A DNA stretch of 64,000 bases from an uncultured Paracoccaceae bacterium (GCA_947503175.1 CANNCO010000002.1:682001-746000); one strand, 5' to 3'. Positions 46,639 through 56,725 are shown, counted from the first letter of the stretch. Numbers and translations: made by a program. Notes: generated by a model from the sequence alone, not told the origin.

Positions 46639-47865
46639 ATGACCAAAGACACCGACATACTGATCGCTGGCGGCGGGCTGAACGGCACCACGCTGGCCCT
46701 CGCACTGGCTTCGGCTGGTTTTCGTGTGACACTGGTTGATCCGACACCGGAAGAGGCCCGGTCATCCGACACGTTCGATGGGCGCGGCTACGCGCTGGCG
46801 CTATCGTCCAAACGGCTTCTCTCAGCCCTCGGCATCTGGAAGGCTGTCGCGGACAACGCCCAGCCGATTCTGGATATCCGCATCTCCGACGCGCGCGCCG
46901 GCGAAACACCCTCACCCTTTGTTCTCGAGTTCGATCATGCCGAGATCGAAGAGGGGCCCATGGGCTTCATGATCGAAGATCGTTTTTTGCGGCGTGCGCT
47001 TCTTTCCGCACTCGCCGCATCCTACAGGATTACGGCTCTCTCGGGCCTCTGCGTCACAGATCACACGGCTAGCGATGCGGATGTCACAGTGACACTGTCT
47101 GACGGTAGGACGCTGACGGCCAGCCTTCTGATTGGCTGCGATGGCAAAAAGAGTCCGACCGCGATCCGCGCCGGTATCACCCGCACCGGCTGGCGCTATG
47201 GCCAGACCTCGCTGGTCTGCGCCATCGAGCACGAGAAACCGCACGAGGGCACGGCCTACCAGTATTTCATGCCGCCCGGCCCGCTTGCGATCCTGCCCCT
47301 GCCTGGCAACCGGTCTTCCATTGTGTGGACCGAAACGGATGAGACCGCCGCCCAAATCTCTGCACTCGATGAGGCGGCCTATCTCGACGTGCTCCGGCCC
47401 CGGTTCGGGGCGTTTCTGGGGGCAATCAGCCTTGCAGGCGCCCGGTTTTCCTACCCCTTGGAACTTTCACTGGCCGACCGCCTCACCGCTCCTCGCCTCG
47501 CTCTCGTCGGCGATGCCGCCCATGCACTACATCCTGTTGCCGGGCAAGGCTTGAATGCAGGCCTCCGCGATGTCGCCGCCCTGGCCGAGGTTCTGACCGA
47601 AGCCCGACGTCGGGGCGAAGATGTCGGTCGCGCCGATGTTCTGTCGCGGTACCCGGCGTGGCGCAGGCTTGACATCTCGACGCTCGCCGTCGCGACTGAC
47701 GCGATCAACCGTTTGTTTTCAAATGACAACCCGATCCTGCGCCTCGGGCGCGATCTTGGCCTCGGAATGGTTGGTCAGTTTCCGGGGCTCAGGCGCGGAC
47801 TGATCCGCGAAGCAGCTGGTCTTACGGGTGAATTGCCCCGCTTGTCGCGTGGTCTTCCGCTCTGA
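46639..47865 (+). CDS. UbiH/UbiF-type FAD monooxygenase
   Basis: 408 residues. The N-terminal FAD loop is GGGLNGTTLALALASAGF, followed by a DG motif region, and GDAAHALHPVAGQGLNAGL near residue 290 is the UbiH/COQ6 signature. It probably hydroxylates a ring position of a ubiquinone precursor; which position is unknown. Start at 46639 fits the FAD loop; upstream frame codons are not family-like. It is divergent from the amidase gene and convergent with the Trm112-LON pair. Confidence 0.92.
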   Translation: MTKDTDILIAGGGLNGTTLALALASAGFRVTLVDPTPEEARSSDTFDGRGYALALSSKRLLSALGIWKAVADNAQPILDIRISDARAGETPSPFVLEFDHAEIEEGPMGFMIEDRFLRRALLSALAASYRITALSGLCVTDHTASDADVTVTLSDGRTLTASLLIGCDGKKSPTAIRAGITRTGWRYGQTSLVCAIEHEKPHEGTAYQYFMPPGPLAILPLPGNRSSIVWTETDETAAQISALDEAAYLDVLRPRFGAFLGAISLAGARFSYPLELSLADRLTAPRLALVGDAAHALHPVAGQGLNAGLRDVAALAEVLTEARRRGEDVGRADVLSRYPAWRRLDISTLAVATDAINRLFSNDNPILRLGRDLGLGMVGQFPGLRRGLIREAAGLTGELPRLSRGLPL

Positions 47866-47871
47866 CCCACT

Positions 47872-48057
47872 TCAGTCGTCCAGCGGTCGTGCCTCATCCG
47901 CCAACATGATCGGAATGCCACCCCTGATCGGATAGGCCAGATGCGCCGCCCGTGAAATCAACTCCTGCGCCTCTGAATCATACCGTAATGGTGCACGTGT
48001 CTGGGGACAAACCAACGCCTCAAGCATCCGACCGCAATGTGCTGGCCGCTGCGTCAC
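47872..48057 (-). CDS. Trm112-family protein
   Basis: 61 residues. [21 protein letters not shown] with one Cys followed by [19 protein letters not shown] is the Trm112/YcaR pattern, which elsewhere activates methyltransferases. The start is GTG, overlapping the LON-domain gene stop as GTGA; an ATG at 48027 would give a shorter but still family-like protein without a ribosome site. Only one Cys is present in the usual zinc region, so zinc binding is doubtful here, as for many bacterial members. Confidence 0.85.
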   Translation of the reverse strand: MTQRPAHCGRMLEALVCPQTRAPLRYDSEAQELISRAAHLAYPIRGGIPIMLADEARPLDD

Positions 48058-48698
48058 TGCATCACATCCTCGCCCAGCCCACCGCGCAACGCAAACTCGA
48101 TCAGCGTCACCAGTGTCTCACGCCGGGTGGAAAGAGACGGTGCCTCCAGAAGCGCCTGTTTATCCTCTGGCGGAAACGGGCAGAGCATGGAAAGTGAGTT
48201 GATCAGCAGCTCTTCTTCAGCCTCTTTCAAAGAATCCCAATCCGTCGACAGGTTCCGATCTTCGAAATAGCGCTTCAGCATATCGAGAAACGGTCGCCGA
48301 TCAAAGTTCTCATCCCGCTCTACGGAACCCAGATCGCGGGAAAACCCGCTCCAGTCCACTCGGCAGCGCCGGTAGGGTGTGAACCCATCAACCTCTTCCA
48401 CTACCCGAAACCGCGACATTCCCGCGAGAGTAATCATGTACCGCCCGTCCTCGGTTTCGGAAAACGCGGTGAGCCTGCCGGCGCAACCAATCGAATGAAG
48501 GCGCTTCTCGGTGCTTCCGGGAACATCGCGTGACTGGATCATACCGATCAAACGGTGCTCAGTCTTCAGGGTGTCATCCAGCATCTGAAGATAGCGTGGC
48601 TCAAAGATATGCAGTGGCAACCGCGCGCGCGGCAAAAGCAGTGCTCCCGGCAAGGGAAACACCGGGATTGTATCGGGTAGATCCACGTCTCGCTTCAT
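48054..48698 (-). CDS. LON-domain protein (no protease)
   Basis: 214 residues with the LON N-terminal substrate-binding domain only: [26 protein letters not shown] at the start, then [20 protein letters not shown] and the [15 protein letters not shown] strand. There is no ATPase or Ser protease part. Function unknown; the fold is shared with Lon and cereblon. It is translationally coupled to Trm112 (4-bp overlap) and lies 27 bp after the CnoX-like gene on the same strand. Confidence 0.92.
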   Translation of the reverse strand: MKRDVDLPDTIPVFPLPGALLLPRARLPLHIFEPRYLQMLDDTLKTEHRLIGMIQSRDVPGSTEKRLHSIGCAGRLTAFSETEDGRYMITLAGMSRFRVVEEVDGFTPYRRCRVDWSGFSRDLGSVERDENFDRRPFLDMLKRYFEDRNLSTDWDSLKEAEEELLINSLSMLCPFPPEDKQALLEAPSLSTRRETLVTLIEFALRGGLGEDVMQ

Positions 48699-48725
48699 GC
48701 AATTCCACGTAGCGCGAGGTGCCGG

Positions 48726-49634
48726 TCAGGCAAATATCATTGATGACAGTTTTCGACGTCCGTTCAACACCACCGGCTCGGTTGGTTTCAAGGCCTCAAA
48801 GATGGTAAAGAGCTGCGCCTTGGCGGCCCCGTCGTTCCACTCGCGATCCCGGCGAAACAGCTCCAGCAACTCATCCACCGCTTCTTCTGCTTCCCCGGCG
48901 GCATAGAGCGCCTGCGCCAGATCGTACCGCGCTTGATGGTTTGCCGCATCGGCCTCGACTGCGGCTCTGAGTTCGGCCACCGGTCCGGCGCTTTCAGCCT
49001 GCCGGGCCAGTTCGATCTGCGCACGCGCAGCTTCTACCTCGGGGGCCGACGCGATGGCCTCCGGGACATTGTCCATAAGGCCCTGTGCCTGATCCATCTC
49101 CCCCGCTGCAAGATTTGCGCGCACCAAGCCGCCGTAGGCTGCAGCATTCTCCGGCTCTTCGCCCAAAATCGCCGCAAAAGTCTGTGCCGCATCTGCCGCC
49201 GCACCTTCGGCAAGCATTGCTTCGGCGGCCTCGATCGCCTCGCCCAGACCGCCGTCCCCGGCAAGTCCCGTCAGACGCCCGATAAACGCTTCGATCTCGG
49301 ACGCCTGCACCGCGCCTTGAAACCCGTCGATCGGCTGACCCTGCCAGAATGCATAAACCATAGGGATTGACTGAATGCGCAACTGCCCCGCGATCCCCTG
49401 ATTCTCGTCAACATTGACCTTGGCCATCCGCACCTTGCCGCGCGCCGCGGTCACGGCCGCTTCCAGCATCGGGCCCAGCGTCTTGCACGGGCCGCACCAA
49501 GGTGCCCAGAAATCAACGACGATCGGCACTTCGCGGCTCGCTTCGATTACATCGGCCATGAAAGTGGCTTCTGAGACATCCTTGATCAGGTCGGCCTCGG
49601 GCTGGGTGGCGGCATTCGTGTTCAGTTCAAGCAT
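48726..49634 (-). CDS. CnoX/YbbN-like thioredoxin with TPR tail
   Basis: 302 residues. Thioredoxin domain (residues about 20-125) with the full redox motif WCGPC at Cys47 and Cys50, then a region of repeated Ala/Glu helices resembling tetratricopeptide repeats. This is the CnoX (YbbN) layout: a chaperone-linked thioredoxin that protects GroEL substrates. The intact CXXC means oxidoreductase activity is possible. Start at 49634 has GGGA upstream; further upstream codons are not conserved in the family. First of three coupled or close genes with LON and Trm112. Confidence 0.9.
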   Translation of the reverse strand: MLELNTNAATQPEADLIKDVSEATFMADVIEASREVPIVVDFWAPWCGPCKTLGPMLEAAVTAARGKVRMAKVNVDENQGIAGQLRIQSIPMVYAFWQGQPIDGFQGAVQASEIEAFIGRLTGLAGDGGLGEAIEAAEAMLAEGAAADAAQTFAAILGEEPENAAAYGGLVRANLAAGEMDQAQGLMDNVPEAIASAPEVEAARAQIELARQAESAGPVAELRAAVEADAANHQARYDLAQALYAAGEAEEAVDELLELFRRDREWNDGAAKAQLFTIFEALKPTEPVVLNGRRKLSSMIFA

Positions 49635-49735
49635 CTTGCGGTCCCTCGGGAGTGCGGTGTTGCGCACTATATGCGTTCTCCGGCCGCCCGCGCCAAGGGC
49701 TTGAATGCGCGCCACGCGGCTTCCATGGTTAAACG

Positions 49736-50242
49736 ATGGACTTTTTCAAAGCTTCCGAACGGCTGATGAGCATGGATGACGCCACTTGGGCGCGCCACGC
49801 CTCGCCGTGGAGCGTCTATTCGAGGATAGCAACGCTCCCCCTCCTGTCGCTCGCTATCTGGAGCCGCGCTTGGATCGGCTGGGGCGCGCTGATCGCAATC
49901 GCAATCGCGGTCTTTCTCATTTGGGTGAACCCCCGCGCCTTCTCGGCGCCGAAGACCCGCGATCACTGGGCAGCAAAGGGCACATTCGGTGAGCGTGTCT
50001 TCCTGAACCGCGACCAGATCCCTATTCCGGCCCACCACCGAAGCTGGGCCTATGGTCTGACCCTCGTCTCGGCCGCGGGCCTTCCACCATGGGTCTACGG
50101 GCTATGGGCCTTCAGCCTGCCTTGGACACTTCTTGGCATCACACTCATCCTGATCGGCAAGGTGTGGTTCGTCGACCGGATGGTCTGGCTCTACGAAGAC
50201 ATGAAGGATGCCGACGAGACATATCGCGGCTGGATGGGCTAG
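49736..50242 (+). CDS. DUF6653 membrane protein
   Basis: 168 residues with two or more hydrophobic segments (WIGWGALIAIAIAVFLIWVN, then WAFSLPWTLLGITLILIGKV). The blocks SPWSVYSRIATLPLL and DHWAAKGTFGERVFLNRDQIPIP match the DUF6653 family. Unknown function, likely inner-membrane. Its TAG stop shares the palindrome CTAG at 50239-50242 with the stop of the convergent xth gene. Divergent from the CnoX-like gene. Confidence 0.85.
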   Translation: MDFFKASERLMSMDDATWARHASPWSVYSRIATLPLLSLAIWSRAWIGWGALIAIAIAVFLIWVNPRAFSAPKTRDHWAAKGTFGERVFLNRDQIPIPAHHRSWAYGLTLVSAAGLPPWVYGLWAFSLPWTLLGITLILIGKVWFVDRMVWLYEDMKDADETYRGWMG

Positions 50243-51027
50243 AGATCGAAACTCGCGAAAACCGGCGCATGATCCGAAGGTTTCTCCCACCCGCGCGCTT
50301 CGCGCATGATCCGGCTGCCATGGGCAGCGTTCGCGATATCTCCTGTGGCCCAGACGTGATCGAGGCGGCGACCCTTGTCGGCGGCATCCCAGTCCTTCGC
50401 ACGGTACGACCACCAACTGTAAAGCTGCCCCTCGGGAATGTCTGCCCGTGTCACATCCACCCAGCCACCGGCCTCCTGCGCATCGCCCAGATGCTCCACC
50501 TCAACCGGCGTGTGGCTCACGATCTTCAGAAGCTGCTTGTGCGACCAGACATCGTCCTCCCGAGGCGCGATGTTCAAATCACCCACAAGGATTGACTTCT
50601 CGGGGCGACTGTCGCGGAACCAGTCCCGCATCTCGGTCAGGTAATCCAGCTTCTGACCGAATTTCTCATTCACTGACCGGTCCGGGACATCACCGCCCGC
50701 CGGCACGTAGAAATTGTGGATCGTCACCCCGTTTTCCAGCTCTGCCGCCACGTGCCGCGCATGCCCAAGATCGGCAAAATCCTTGTCACCGACATCGCGC
50801 AGCGGCAGCTTCGACAGGATCGCAACGCCGTTGTAGCCCTTCTGCCCCCGCGCTGCGACATGGCCGTAGCCAAGTTCTGCAAACGCCTCCAGCGGCATTT
50901 TCTCGACCGGCGACTTGCACTCCTGCAGACAAAGAATATCCGGCGCCTCCTCGCGCATCAGCCTTGCAACGATTTCCTCGCGCAACCGAACCGAATTGAT
51001 GTTCCATGTGGCAAGGGTGAAGGGCAT
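50239..51027 (-). CDS. xth: Exodeoxyribonuclease III
   Basis: 262 residues of the EEP nuclease fold. Metal and active-site residues lie in ATWNINSVRLR, LQECKSPVEKMP, VGDLNIAPREDDVW and the C-terminal PSDHAPVFASFDL. It nicks DNA at abasic sites and removes 3' blocks. AGGAG lies eight bases before the ATG at 51027; a frame extending 14 codons upstream is less likely. Next to the CenR-like regulator on the same strand with about 183 bp between, including a terminator. Confidence 0.95.
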   Translation of the reverse strand: MPFTLATWNINSVRLREEIVARLMREEAPDILCLQECKSPVEKMPLEAFAELGYGHVAARGQKGYNGVAILSKLPLRDVGDKDFADLGHARHVAAELENGVTIHNFYVPAGGDVPDRSVNEKFGQKLDYLTEMRDWFRDSRPEKSILVGDLNIAPREDDVWSHKQLLKIVSHTPVEVEHLGDAQEAGGWVDVTRADIPEGQLYSWWSYRAKDWDAADKGRRLDHVWATGDIANAAHGSRIMREARGWEKPSDHAPVFASFDL

Positions 51028-51120
51028 GGCGAGCTCCTGAAAGGCTGTCCTGCGGCTATACCCCGGCATCGGCCAAGTCTCAATCCGAAGGGCCGCCTCT
51101 TCGTCTTGTCACAAATACGC

Positions 51121-51148
51121 AAAAAAAGGCCGGGCACGAGGCCCGGCC
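51121..51148 (-). terminator. Strong terminator after the response regulator
   Basis: Perfect eight-base stem GGCCGGGC/GCCCGGCC with a five-base loop (51128-51148); on the minus strand it is followed by a run of seven T, textbook for factor-independent termination. It separates the regulator from xth. Confidence 0.88.
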
Positions 51149-51210
51149 AGTCCAACAGGGAGGTATGCCGCCAGATAACCCCCTCGCGGCCGGGGGAACT
51201 TTGATTCGCA

Positions 51211-51897
51211 TCAAGATACGAGCCGATACCCTCCACTTTCCGTAACAAGAAGGCGTGCGTTTGACGGATCTGGCTCTATTTTCTGGCGAAGACGATAAAT
51301 ATGCGTCTCCAGCGTGTGTGTCGTAACACCTGCGTTGTACCCCCATACCTCGTGAAGCAGCACATCACGTGCCACAACACCTTCGGTCGCGCGGTACAGG
51401 AACTTCAGAATATTGGTTTCTTTCTCGGTCAGGCGGATCTTCTTGTCCTCGTCGGTGACCAGCATCTTCTGCGCCGGACGGAAGGTATACGGCCCAAGCT
51501 GGAACACGGCGTCTTCGGACTGTTCATGCTGCCGCAACTGCGCGCGGATGCGGGCCAAAAGAACCGGGAATTTAAAGGGTTTCGTAATGTAATCATTGGC
51601 ACCCGCATCGAGGCCCAGAATTGTGTCGGCGTCGCTGTCATGGCCGGTCAGCATCAGAACGGGGCATTTCACGCCGGCTTTGCGGATCCGGCGGCACAAC
51701 TCACGACCATCCGTATCCGGCAGACCCACATCTAGGATCACAAGGTCATAGATCCCCGCACGGGCCTTCTCCATCGCCTCAGATCCATTGGCCGCCTCGA
51801 AGACATCGAAATCTTCGGTCATCACCAACTGCTCACCCAGCGCTTCGCGTAGATCGTCGTCATCATCGACAAGCAGAATTTTCTTCAGGTTGGCCAT
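51211..51897 (-). CDS. cenR: OmpR-type response regulator, CenR-like
   Basis: 228 residues. Receiver domain with DDD near residue 11, phospho-acceptor Asp56 (LDVGLP), Thr in MLTGHDSD and Lys in YITKPF; C-terminal winged-helix domain with ILKFLYRATEGVVARDVLLHEVW and HTLETHIYRLRQKIE. Nearly all positions match what I recall of the Rhodobacter CenR, which with sensor CenK controls envelope genes and is essential there. No kinase is adjacent, as for that system. It ends just before a strong terminator and diverges from ribA. Confidence 0.85.
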   Translation of the reverse strand: MANLKKILLVDDDDDLREALGEQLVMTEDFDVFEAANGSEAMEKARAGIYDLVILDVGLPDTDGRELCRRIRKAGVKCPVLMLTGHDSDADTILGLDAGANDYITKPFKFPVLLARIRAQLRQHEQSEDAVFQLGPYTFRPAQKMLVTDEDKKIRLTEKETNILKFLYRATEGVVARDVLLHEVWGYNAGVTTHTLETHIYRLRQKIEPDPSNARLLVTESGGYRLVS

Positions 51898-51952
51898 CTT
51901 TGCCTCCGTGTTGATGCGGCAGAGATGCGCCGAAGGTGGCGGGTCGGCAAGG

Positions 51953-51996
51953 TTTGCTGCAAACTACTCACGCGGACGTGTGGGTACGTCAGCAAA
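51953..51996. promoter_or_regulatory. Interrupted hairpin in the cenR/ribA intergenic region
   Basis: TTTGCTG (51953-51959) and CAGCAAA (51990-51996) are exact complements, and within them CACG-CGGA-CGTG forms a second stem. It is about 60 bp from each start codon. It could be two operator half-sites or an RNA leader; no known riboswitch matches, including the FMN type expected for ribA. Confidence 0.3.
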
Positions 51997-52046
51997 TGTT
52001 TCAGTTTTGGCCGCATCCACAGTAGAGAGGCGGTCAGACCACAAAA

Positions 52047-53129
52047 ATGGACCGCGGAATGACCCTGATCCCCACCCTGGCCGAACGGATCGCCCGCGCG
52101 CGGGCTGATCTACGCATGGGCCTGCCGGTGGTGCTTGATGGGACTAACAGCTCCGCGGTTTTTATCCCGGCAGAGACGCTGACGTCCGAGCGAATGGCCA
52201 CACTCCGGTCTCTGGGCAAACCCACACTCGCGATAACCGACCGGCGCGCGGCGACACTGAAGGCGCGAGCCTATGACACGGACCTTGCCCGCATCGTGCT
52301 TCCCGCCGATGCCGATGCGGAATGGGTTCGGGCCGTGGCAGATCCCGCCGCGGATCTCCTGTCCCCGCTTAAAGGTCCGTTCCGGACCCTGCGCGAGGGC
52401 GACGCCGACCTGCATCGTCTTGCGCTCCGGTTGACCAAGTCGGCCCGTCTCCTACCCGCCGCGCTGGTCCTGACCCCCGCGCCGGACGCAACCGACCTGA
52501 CCCATCTTCCTGCCAAAGACATTTCAAACGCACTCAGCGATGCCAGCCCGCTTCACGATATCATCGCAGCCCGGGTACCGATGGCCGCAGGCGGCGGCCG
52601 CGTTCACGTCTTTCGCCCCGAAGACTGCGGGGAAGAGCACTATGCCGTCGAGATCGGCCGTCCCGACCGCTCGAAACCGATCCTCGTCCGTCTGCATTCG
52701 GCCTGTTTCACGGGCGACGTTCTGGGCTCGCTCAAATGCGATTGCGGTGCACAGCTTCAGGGTGCCCTTACCCGGATGGGCGCAGAAGGCTCCGGCATCC
52801 TACTCTATCTGAATCAGGAGGGCCGCGGCATCGGGCTTGCCAACAAGATGCGCGCCTACAGCCTTCAGGATCAGGGCTTCGATACGGTCGAGGCCAATCA
52901 CCGGCTCGGGTTCGAGGATGATGAACGCGATTTCCGAACCGGCGCGCAGATTCTACGCAGTTTAGGCATCACCCGCATCCGCCTTCTGACCAACAACCCG
53001 GCCAAGGTCGCGATGATGGAAGGCTGCGGGATCGAAGTCGTCGAACGTGTCCCGCTCGCCGTTGGCAAAACCGATCAGAATGCCGAATATCTGGATGTAA
53101 AGGCCCGGAAATCCGGCCATATCCTCTGA
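52047..53129 (+). CDS. ribA: GTP cyclohydrolase II with degenerate N-terminal domain
   Basis: 360 residues. The C-terminal half (from about residue 185) is GTP cyclohydrolase II: VRLHSACFTGDVLGSLKCDCGAQL carries the zinc Cys residues, and LYLNQEGRGIGLANKMRAY and RLLTNNPAKV the nucleotide site. The N-terminal half keeps the outline of dihydroxybutanone-phosphate synthase but lacks the acidic DSENEGD-type active-site motif, so the enzyme is likely only a cyclohydrolase. First step of riboflavin synthesis. A second ATG at 52059 is an alternative start. Confidence 0.93.
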   Translation: MDRGMTLIPTLAERIARARADLRMGLPVVLDGTNSSAVFIPAETLTSERMATLRSLGKPTLAITDRRAATLKARAYDTDLARIVLPADADAEWVRAVADPAADLLSPLKGPFRTLREGDADLHRLALRLTKSARLLPAALVLTPAPDATDLTHLPAKDISNALSDASPLHDIIAARVPMAAGGGRVHVFRPEDCGEEHYAVEIGRPDRSKPILVRLHSACFTGDVLGSLKCDCGAQLQGALTRMGAEGSGILLYLNQEGRGIGLANKMRAYSLQDQGFDTVEANHRLGFEDDERDFRTGAQILRSLGITRIRLLTNNPAKVAMMEGCGIEVVERVPLAVGKTDQNAEYLDVKARKSGHIL

Positions 53130-53190
53130 CGACGGTCGTTGAACGAACGCCCACAGGTGCTATCTGGCTCCGCAAGAGGGGAGAACTGAA

Positions 53191-54375
53191 TTGAATAGCT
53201 CGACCGAGGTTTTCCGCGATCAGGCGCGCGAACTGGCAAAGGTCTTCGCTCCGAGCGCAGCGCGCTGGGACCAGAAACGCGAGTACTGCTGGGACAACGT
53301 CCGTGATCTGGCCGATGCCGGCCTTATGGGCATGTCGATCCCCACCGCCTATGGCGGTCAGGGCGCGTCCTTCTATGACGTGGCCCTCGTCGTCGAAGAG
53401 ATCGCCAAGGCCTGTACCCTGACGGCCCGGATCGTGGTCGAGGCGAATATGGGCGGCATCAGCGCCATCATGGCCTATGGCACCGAGGAACAGAAGGCGT
53501 TCTGCGCCCCGATCGTTCTCGCTGGCGACAAACCCGCAATCTGCATCACCGAACCCGACGCTGGCAGTGCAGCCACCGAGATGAAGACAACCGCCCGTCG
53601 CGTGGGCGACACATTCATCCTCAACGGCACCAAGCACTGGATCACCGGCGGTGGCGTTTCGAAACTGCACCTGATCTTCGCCCGCGTCCTGGAAGAGGAC
53701 GGAACCGAACTGGGCATCGGCGGCTTCCTCGTCGCCTGCGACCCGTCAAAGAACGACTATCCCGAGGGCTTCGAGGTTGTCCGGCACGAGCGGACCATGG
53801 GCCTCTGCGGGATGCCCGAGGCCGAACTCCGGTTCACCGATCTGGAAGTCGACGCATCCTTCGCAGTCGTCCCGCCTTCCGGTTACAAACGCGGCTTCGC
53901 CGACCTGATGAACGCCTATAACAGCCAGCGCGTCGGCGCGGGCACCATCGCCATGGGCGTGGCCGCGGGCGCCTTGGACCACGCCAAACGCTACGTGCTC
54001 GAACGCCATCAATTCGGTCGCCCAATTGCCGAATTTCAGGGTCTTCAGTGGATGCTTGCCGACATGGATACCGGCGTTCACGCCTCCCGCCTGATGCTGC
54101 ACGAGGCCGCGAAATCGCGTGGGCCTGGCGGTAGCGCCTTTCCCGACATCACGATGGCGGCGCGCGCCAAGATGTTCGCCTCAGAGACCGCGATCAAGGT
54201 GGTCAGCGACGCGCTTCAGATGTTCGGCGCCCGTGGCTATGGCGATCAGGAACCCCTGGAACGTATGTATCGCGACGTACGCATGTTCACCATCGGCGGT
54301 GGCACGGCCCAGATCCTCCGCACACAGGTAGCAGGCCAGATCCTTGGCATTCGCACGCCGCAAACACGCGGCTAG
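53191..54375 (+). CDS. Acyl-CoA dehydrogenase
   Basis: 394 residues. CITEPDAGSAATEMKTTARR and HWITGGGVS are the FAD and substrate segments, and FGRPIAEFQGLQWMLADM and YRDVRMFTIGGGTAQILR in the C-terminal helices complete the family. The catalytic Glu is expected near the latter region but I did not fix its number. It oxidises the alpha-beta bond of an acyl-CoA. The start is TTG with GAGGGGAG upstream. Its end is 4 bp from the convergent argF stop. Confidence 0.9.
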   Translation: MNSSTEVFRDQARELAKVFAPSAARWDQKREYCWDNVRDLADAGLMGMSIPTAYGGQGASFYDVALVVEEIAKACTLTARIVVEANMGGISAIMAYGTEEQKAFCAPIVLAGDKPAICITEPDAGSAATEMKTTARRVGDTFILNGTKHWITGGGVSKLHLIFARVLEEDGTELGIGGFLVACDPSKNDYPEGFEVVRHERTMGLCGMPEAELRFTDLEVDASFAVVPPSGYKRGFADLMNAYNSQRVGAGTIAMGVAAGALDHAKRYVLERHQFGRPIAEFQGLQWMLADMDTGVHASRLMLHEAAKSRGPGGSAFPDITMAARAKMFASETAIKVVSDALQMFGARGYGDQEPLERMYRDVRMFTIGGGTAQILRTQVAGQILGIRTPQTRG

Positions 54376-54379
54376 GGCG

Positions 54380-55306
54380 TCAGACCCCCAGACACCATCG
54401 CATCACAGCCTTTTGCGCATGCAGGCGGTTCTCGGCCTCGTCGAAGATCACCGAATGAGGTCCGTCCATTACGGCGCTGGTGACCTCTTCCTCCCGATGC
54501 GCAGGCAGGCAATGCATGAACAACGCATCTGGCTTTGCCTTCGCCATCAGCGCATCGTTCACTTGATAGCCCCGCAACAGGTTGTGCCGCCGCTCGCGCG
54601 AAGATTGCGCATCGTGCATCGACACCCACGTGTCGGCCACCACCAGATCGGCACCCTCCACGGCACGGTCCGCATCCCGTTCGATCATTACGGTCGATCC
54701 TTTCGAGCGGGCGAACTCTACGAATTCCGGCTCGGGGTCCAGAACCTCTGGCCCGGTAAATGTCAGGTCAAACCCGAACTGCCCCGCGGCATGCAGGAAG
54801 GACGCGCAGACGTTATTCCCATCGCCAGTCCAGACGACCTTTTTCCCGGCAATCGACCCGCGATGCTCCTCATAGGTCATGACATCCGCCATGATCTGAC
54901 AGGGATGGGTCCGGTCGGTCAGCCCGTTGATCACCGGCACGGTCGCGTGTTCGGCCAATTCCAAAAGCGTCGCTTCATCAAAGGTCCGTATCATGATCAA
55001 ATCCACATAGCGCGAAAGAACCCGCGCCGTGTCCGCGATCGTCTCGCCGTGCCCCAGTTGCATATCCTTGCCCGACAGTACCATCGTCTGCCCGCCCATC
55101 TGGCGCACGCCCACATCAAACGACGCCCGCGTCCGGGTCGACGGCTTCTCAAAGATCAGCGCCACCATATGACCGGCCAGCGCCTTATCATCGTCCGGCG
55201 CGCCCTTCGGACGCCCCGCGCGGGCATCCTTGATTGCCCGGGCCGTGTCGATCATCCCCCGCAAATCGGTGGCATCGGTCTTATGAATGTCAAGAAAATG
55301 GGTCAT
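54380..55306 (-). CDS. argF: Ornithine carbamoyltransferase
   Basis: 308 residues, usual length. [21 protein letters not shown] carries the carbamoyl-phosphate STRTR motif, and [11 protein letters not shown] the ornithine Cys site. [14 protein letters not shown] is also present. It joins carbamoyl phosphate and ornithine to citrulline. It is 14 bp downstream of argD on the same strand, so the two arginine genes form an operon. Confidence 0.96.
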   Translation of the reverse strand: MTHFLDIHKTDATDLRGMIDTARAIKDARAGRPKGAPDDDKALAGHMVALIFEKPSTRTRASFDVGVRQMGGQTMVLSGKDMQLGHGETIADTARVLSRYVDLIMIRTFDEATLLELAEHATVPVINGLTDRTHPCQIMADVMTYEEHRGSIAGKKVVWTGDGNNVCASFLHAAGQFGFDLTFTGPEVLDPEPEFVEFARSKGSTVMIERDADRAVEGADLVVADTWVSMHDAQSSRERRHNLLRGYQVNDALMAKAKPDALFMHCLPAHREEEVTSAVMDGPHSVIFDEAENRLHAQKAVMRWCLGV

Positions 55307-55320
55307 CTTACTGTTCCGGA

Positions 55321-56502
55321 TCAGGCGGCATTGACGGAAAGCGATGCGGCGGCACGATCCAGCCGCTCCACAGCCTCCGCGATCTCCGCCTTGGAAATGT
55401 TTAGTGGCGGTAGCAGACGCACGACGTTATCCGCCGCTCCCACCGTCAAAAGATGCTGGTCATAACAGGCGGCAACCACATCCGTATTCGGCACCTTGCA
55501 CTTCAGTCCGAGGATCAGACCCATGCCACGCACGGCCTCGAACACATCCGGATGCGCCGCGACCAACCCTTCCAGCTTCTGCCGCAGCCCCCCGGCCTTT
55601 CGGGTCACGTCATCGAGAAACGCATCGTCCGAGACGACCTCCATCACCGCACTTCCCACAGCACATGCCAGTGGATTGCCCCCATAGGTCGATCCGTGCG
55701 TCCCCGCCGTCATCGGCGCGGCAACGGCCTCGGTCGCCAGAACGGCCCCGAGAGGAAAACCGCCACCGATCCCCTTGGCGACCATCATGATATCCGGCGT
55801 CACACCGGCCCATTCATGGGCAAACAGTTTGCCGGTCCGGCCCATCCCGCACTGCACCTCGTCCAGGATCAACAGAATGCCATGTTCATCACATAGATCG
55901 CGCAAACCTTTCAGACACTGATCCGGCAGGGGCCGAATACCCCCCTCCCCCTGCACCGGTTCGATCAGGATCGCGCCCACCGTGTCTGTAATCGCCGCCT
56001 GCAACGCCTCGTGATCGCCCCACGGCAGATGCACGAACCCCGGCAAAAGCGGCCCGAACCCCTTGGTCATCTTCTCCGACCCGGCAGCAGAAATGGCCGC
56101 TGACGATCGCCCGTGAAACGCACCCTCGAAGGTCACGATATCGGTCCGCTCGGGCTGCCCCTTCTCGAACCAGTACCGCCGCGCCATCTTCACCGCCAAC
56201 TCGCAAGCCTCCGTCCCCGAATTGGTGAAGAACACGGTATCGGCAAAGGTCGCCTCGACCAGCCGGTCCGCCAGTTCCTGCTGCTCCGGGATCTGATAAA
56301 GGTTCGACAGGTGCCAGACCTTGCCCGCCTGTTCCGTCAGCGCGCCAACAAGCGCCGGATGCGCATGGCCCAGCACGTTCACCGCAATCCCCGCCCCGAA
56401 ATCAAGGTATCGGGTACCATCGGTGGCGGTCAGCCAGCATCCCTCTCCTTTCTCGAACGAAATCGGAGCACGGTTATAGGTCGGCAGGATCGACGGGATC
56501 AT
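55321..56502 (-). CDS. argD: Acetylornithine aminotransferase
   Basis: 393 residues, PLP class III. The PLP Lys is in [49 protein letters not shown] and [15 protein letters not shown] are the other cofactor blocks, and [15 protein letters not shown] is conserved. It acts in ornithine synthesis and in many bacteria also on succinyl-diaminopimelate. Start at 56502 gives [13 protein letters not shown], the normal beginning. Transcribed with argF. Confidence 0.95.
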   Translation of the reverse strand: MIPSILPTYNRAPISFEKGEGCWLTATDGTRYLDFGAGIAVNVLGHAHPALVGALTEQAGKVWHLSNLYQIPEQQELADRLVEATFADTVFFTNSGTEACELAVKMARRYWFEKGQPERTDIVTFEGAFHGRSSAAISAAGSEKMTKGFGPLLPGFVHLPWGDHEALQAAITDTVGAILIEPVQGEGGIRPLPDQCLKGLRDLCDEHGILLILDEVQCGMGRTGKLFAHEWAGVTPDIMMVAKGIGGGFPLGAVLATEAVAAPMTAGTHGSTYGGNPLACAVGSAVMEVVSDDAFLDDVTRKAGGLRQKLEGLVAAHPDVFEAVRGMGLILGLKCKVPNTDVVAACYDQHLLTVGAADNVVRLLPPLNISKAEIAEAVERLDRAAASLSVNAA

Positions 56503-56725
56503 CGGAAGTCCTCGGGAAATCAAGAGCCCAATGGGTGCCAGCGGCGGATGGGCAAGTCAACAAGGGGGAAGATGCGCGAAGGCGCGCGGGATCGGACGCT
56601 TAAGTCAGCGTCGGCGTCGGAGTGCTTTGAGGACGGTCTCGATCATAGGCCCTGCAATAGGATTTCGGCTCGGCCCCTGTCAAGAGGGCTGGCGTACCGG
56701 CAACAAGCGCCTATAGCTTCCGCAC

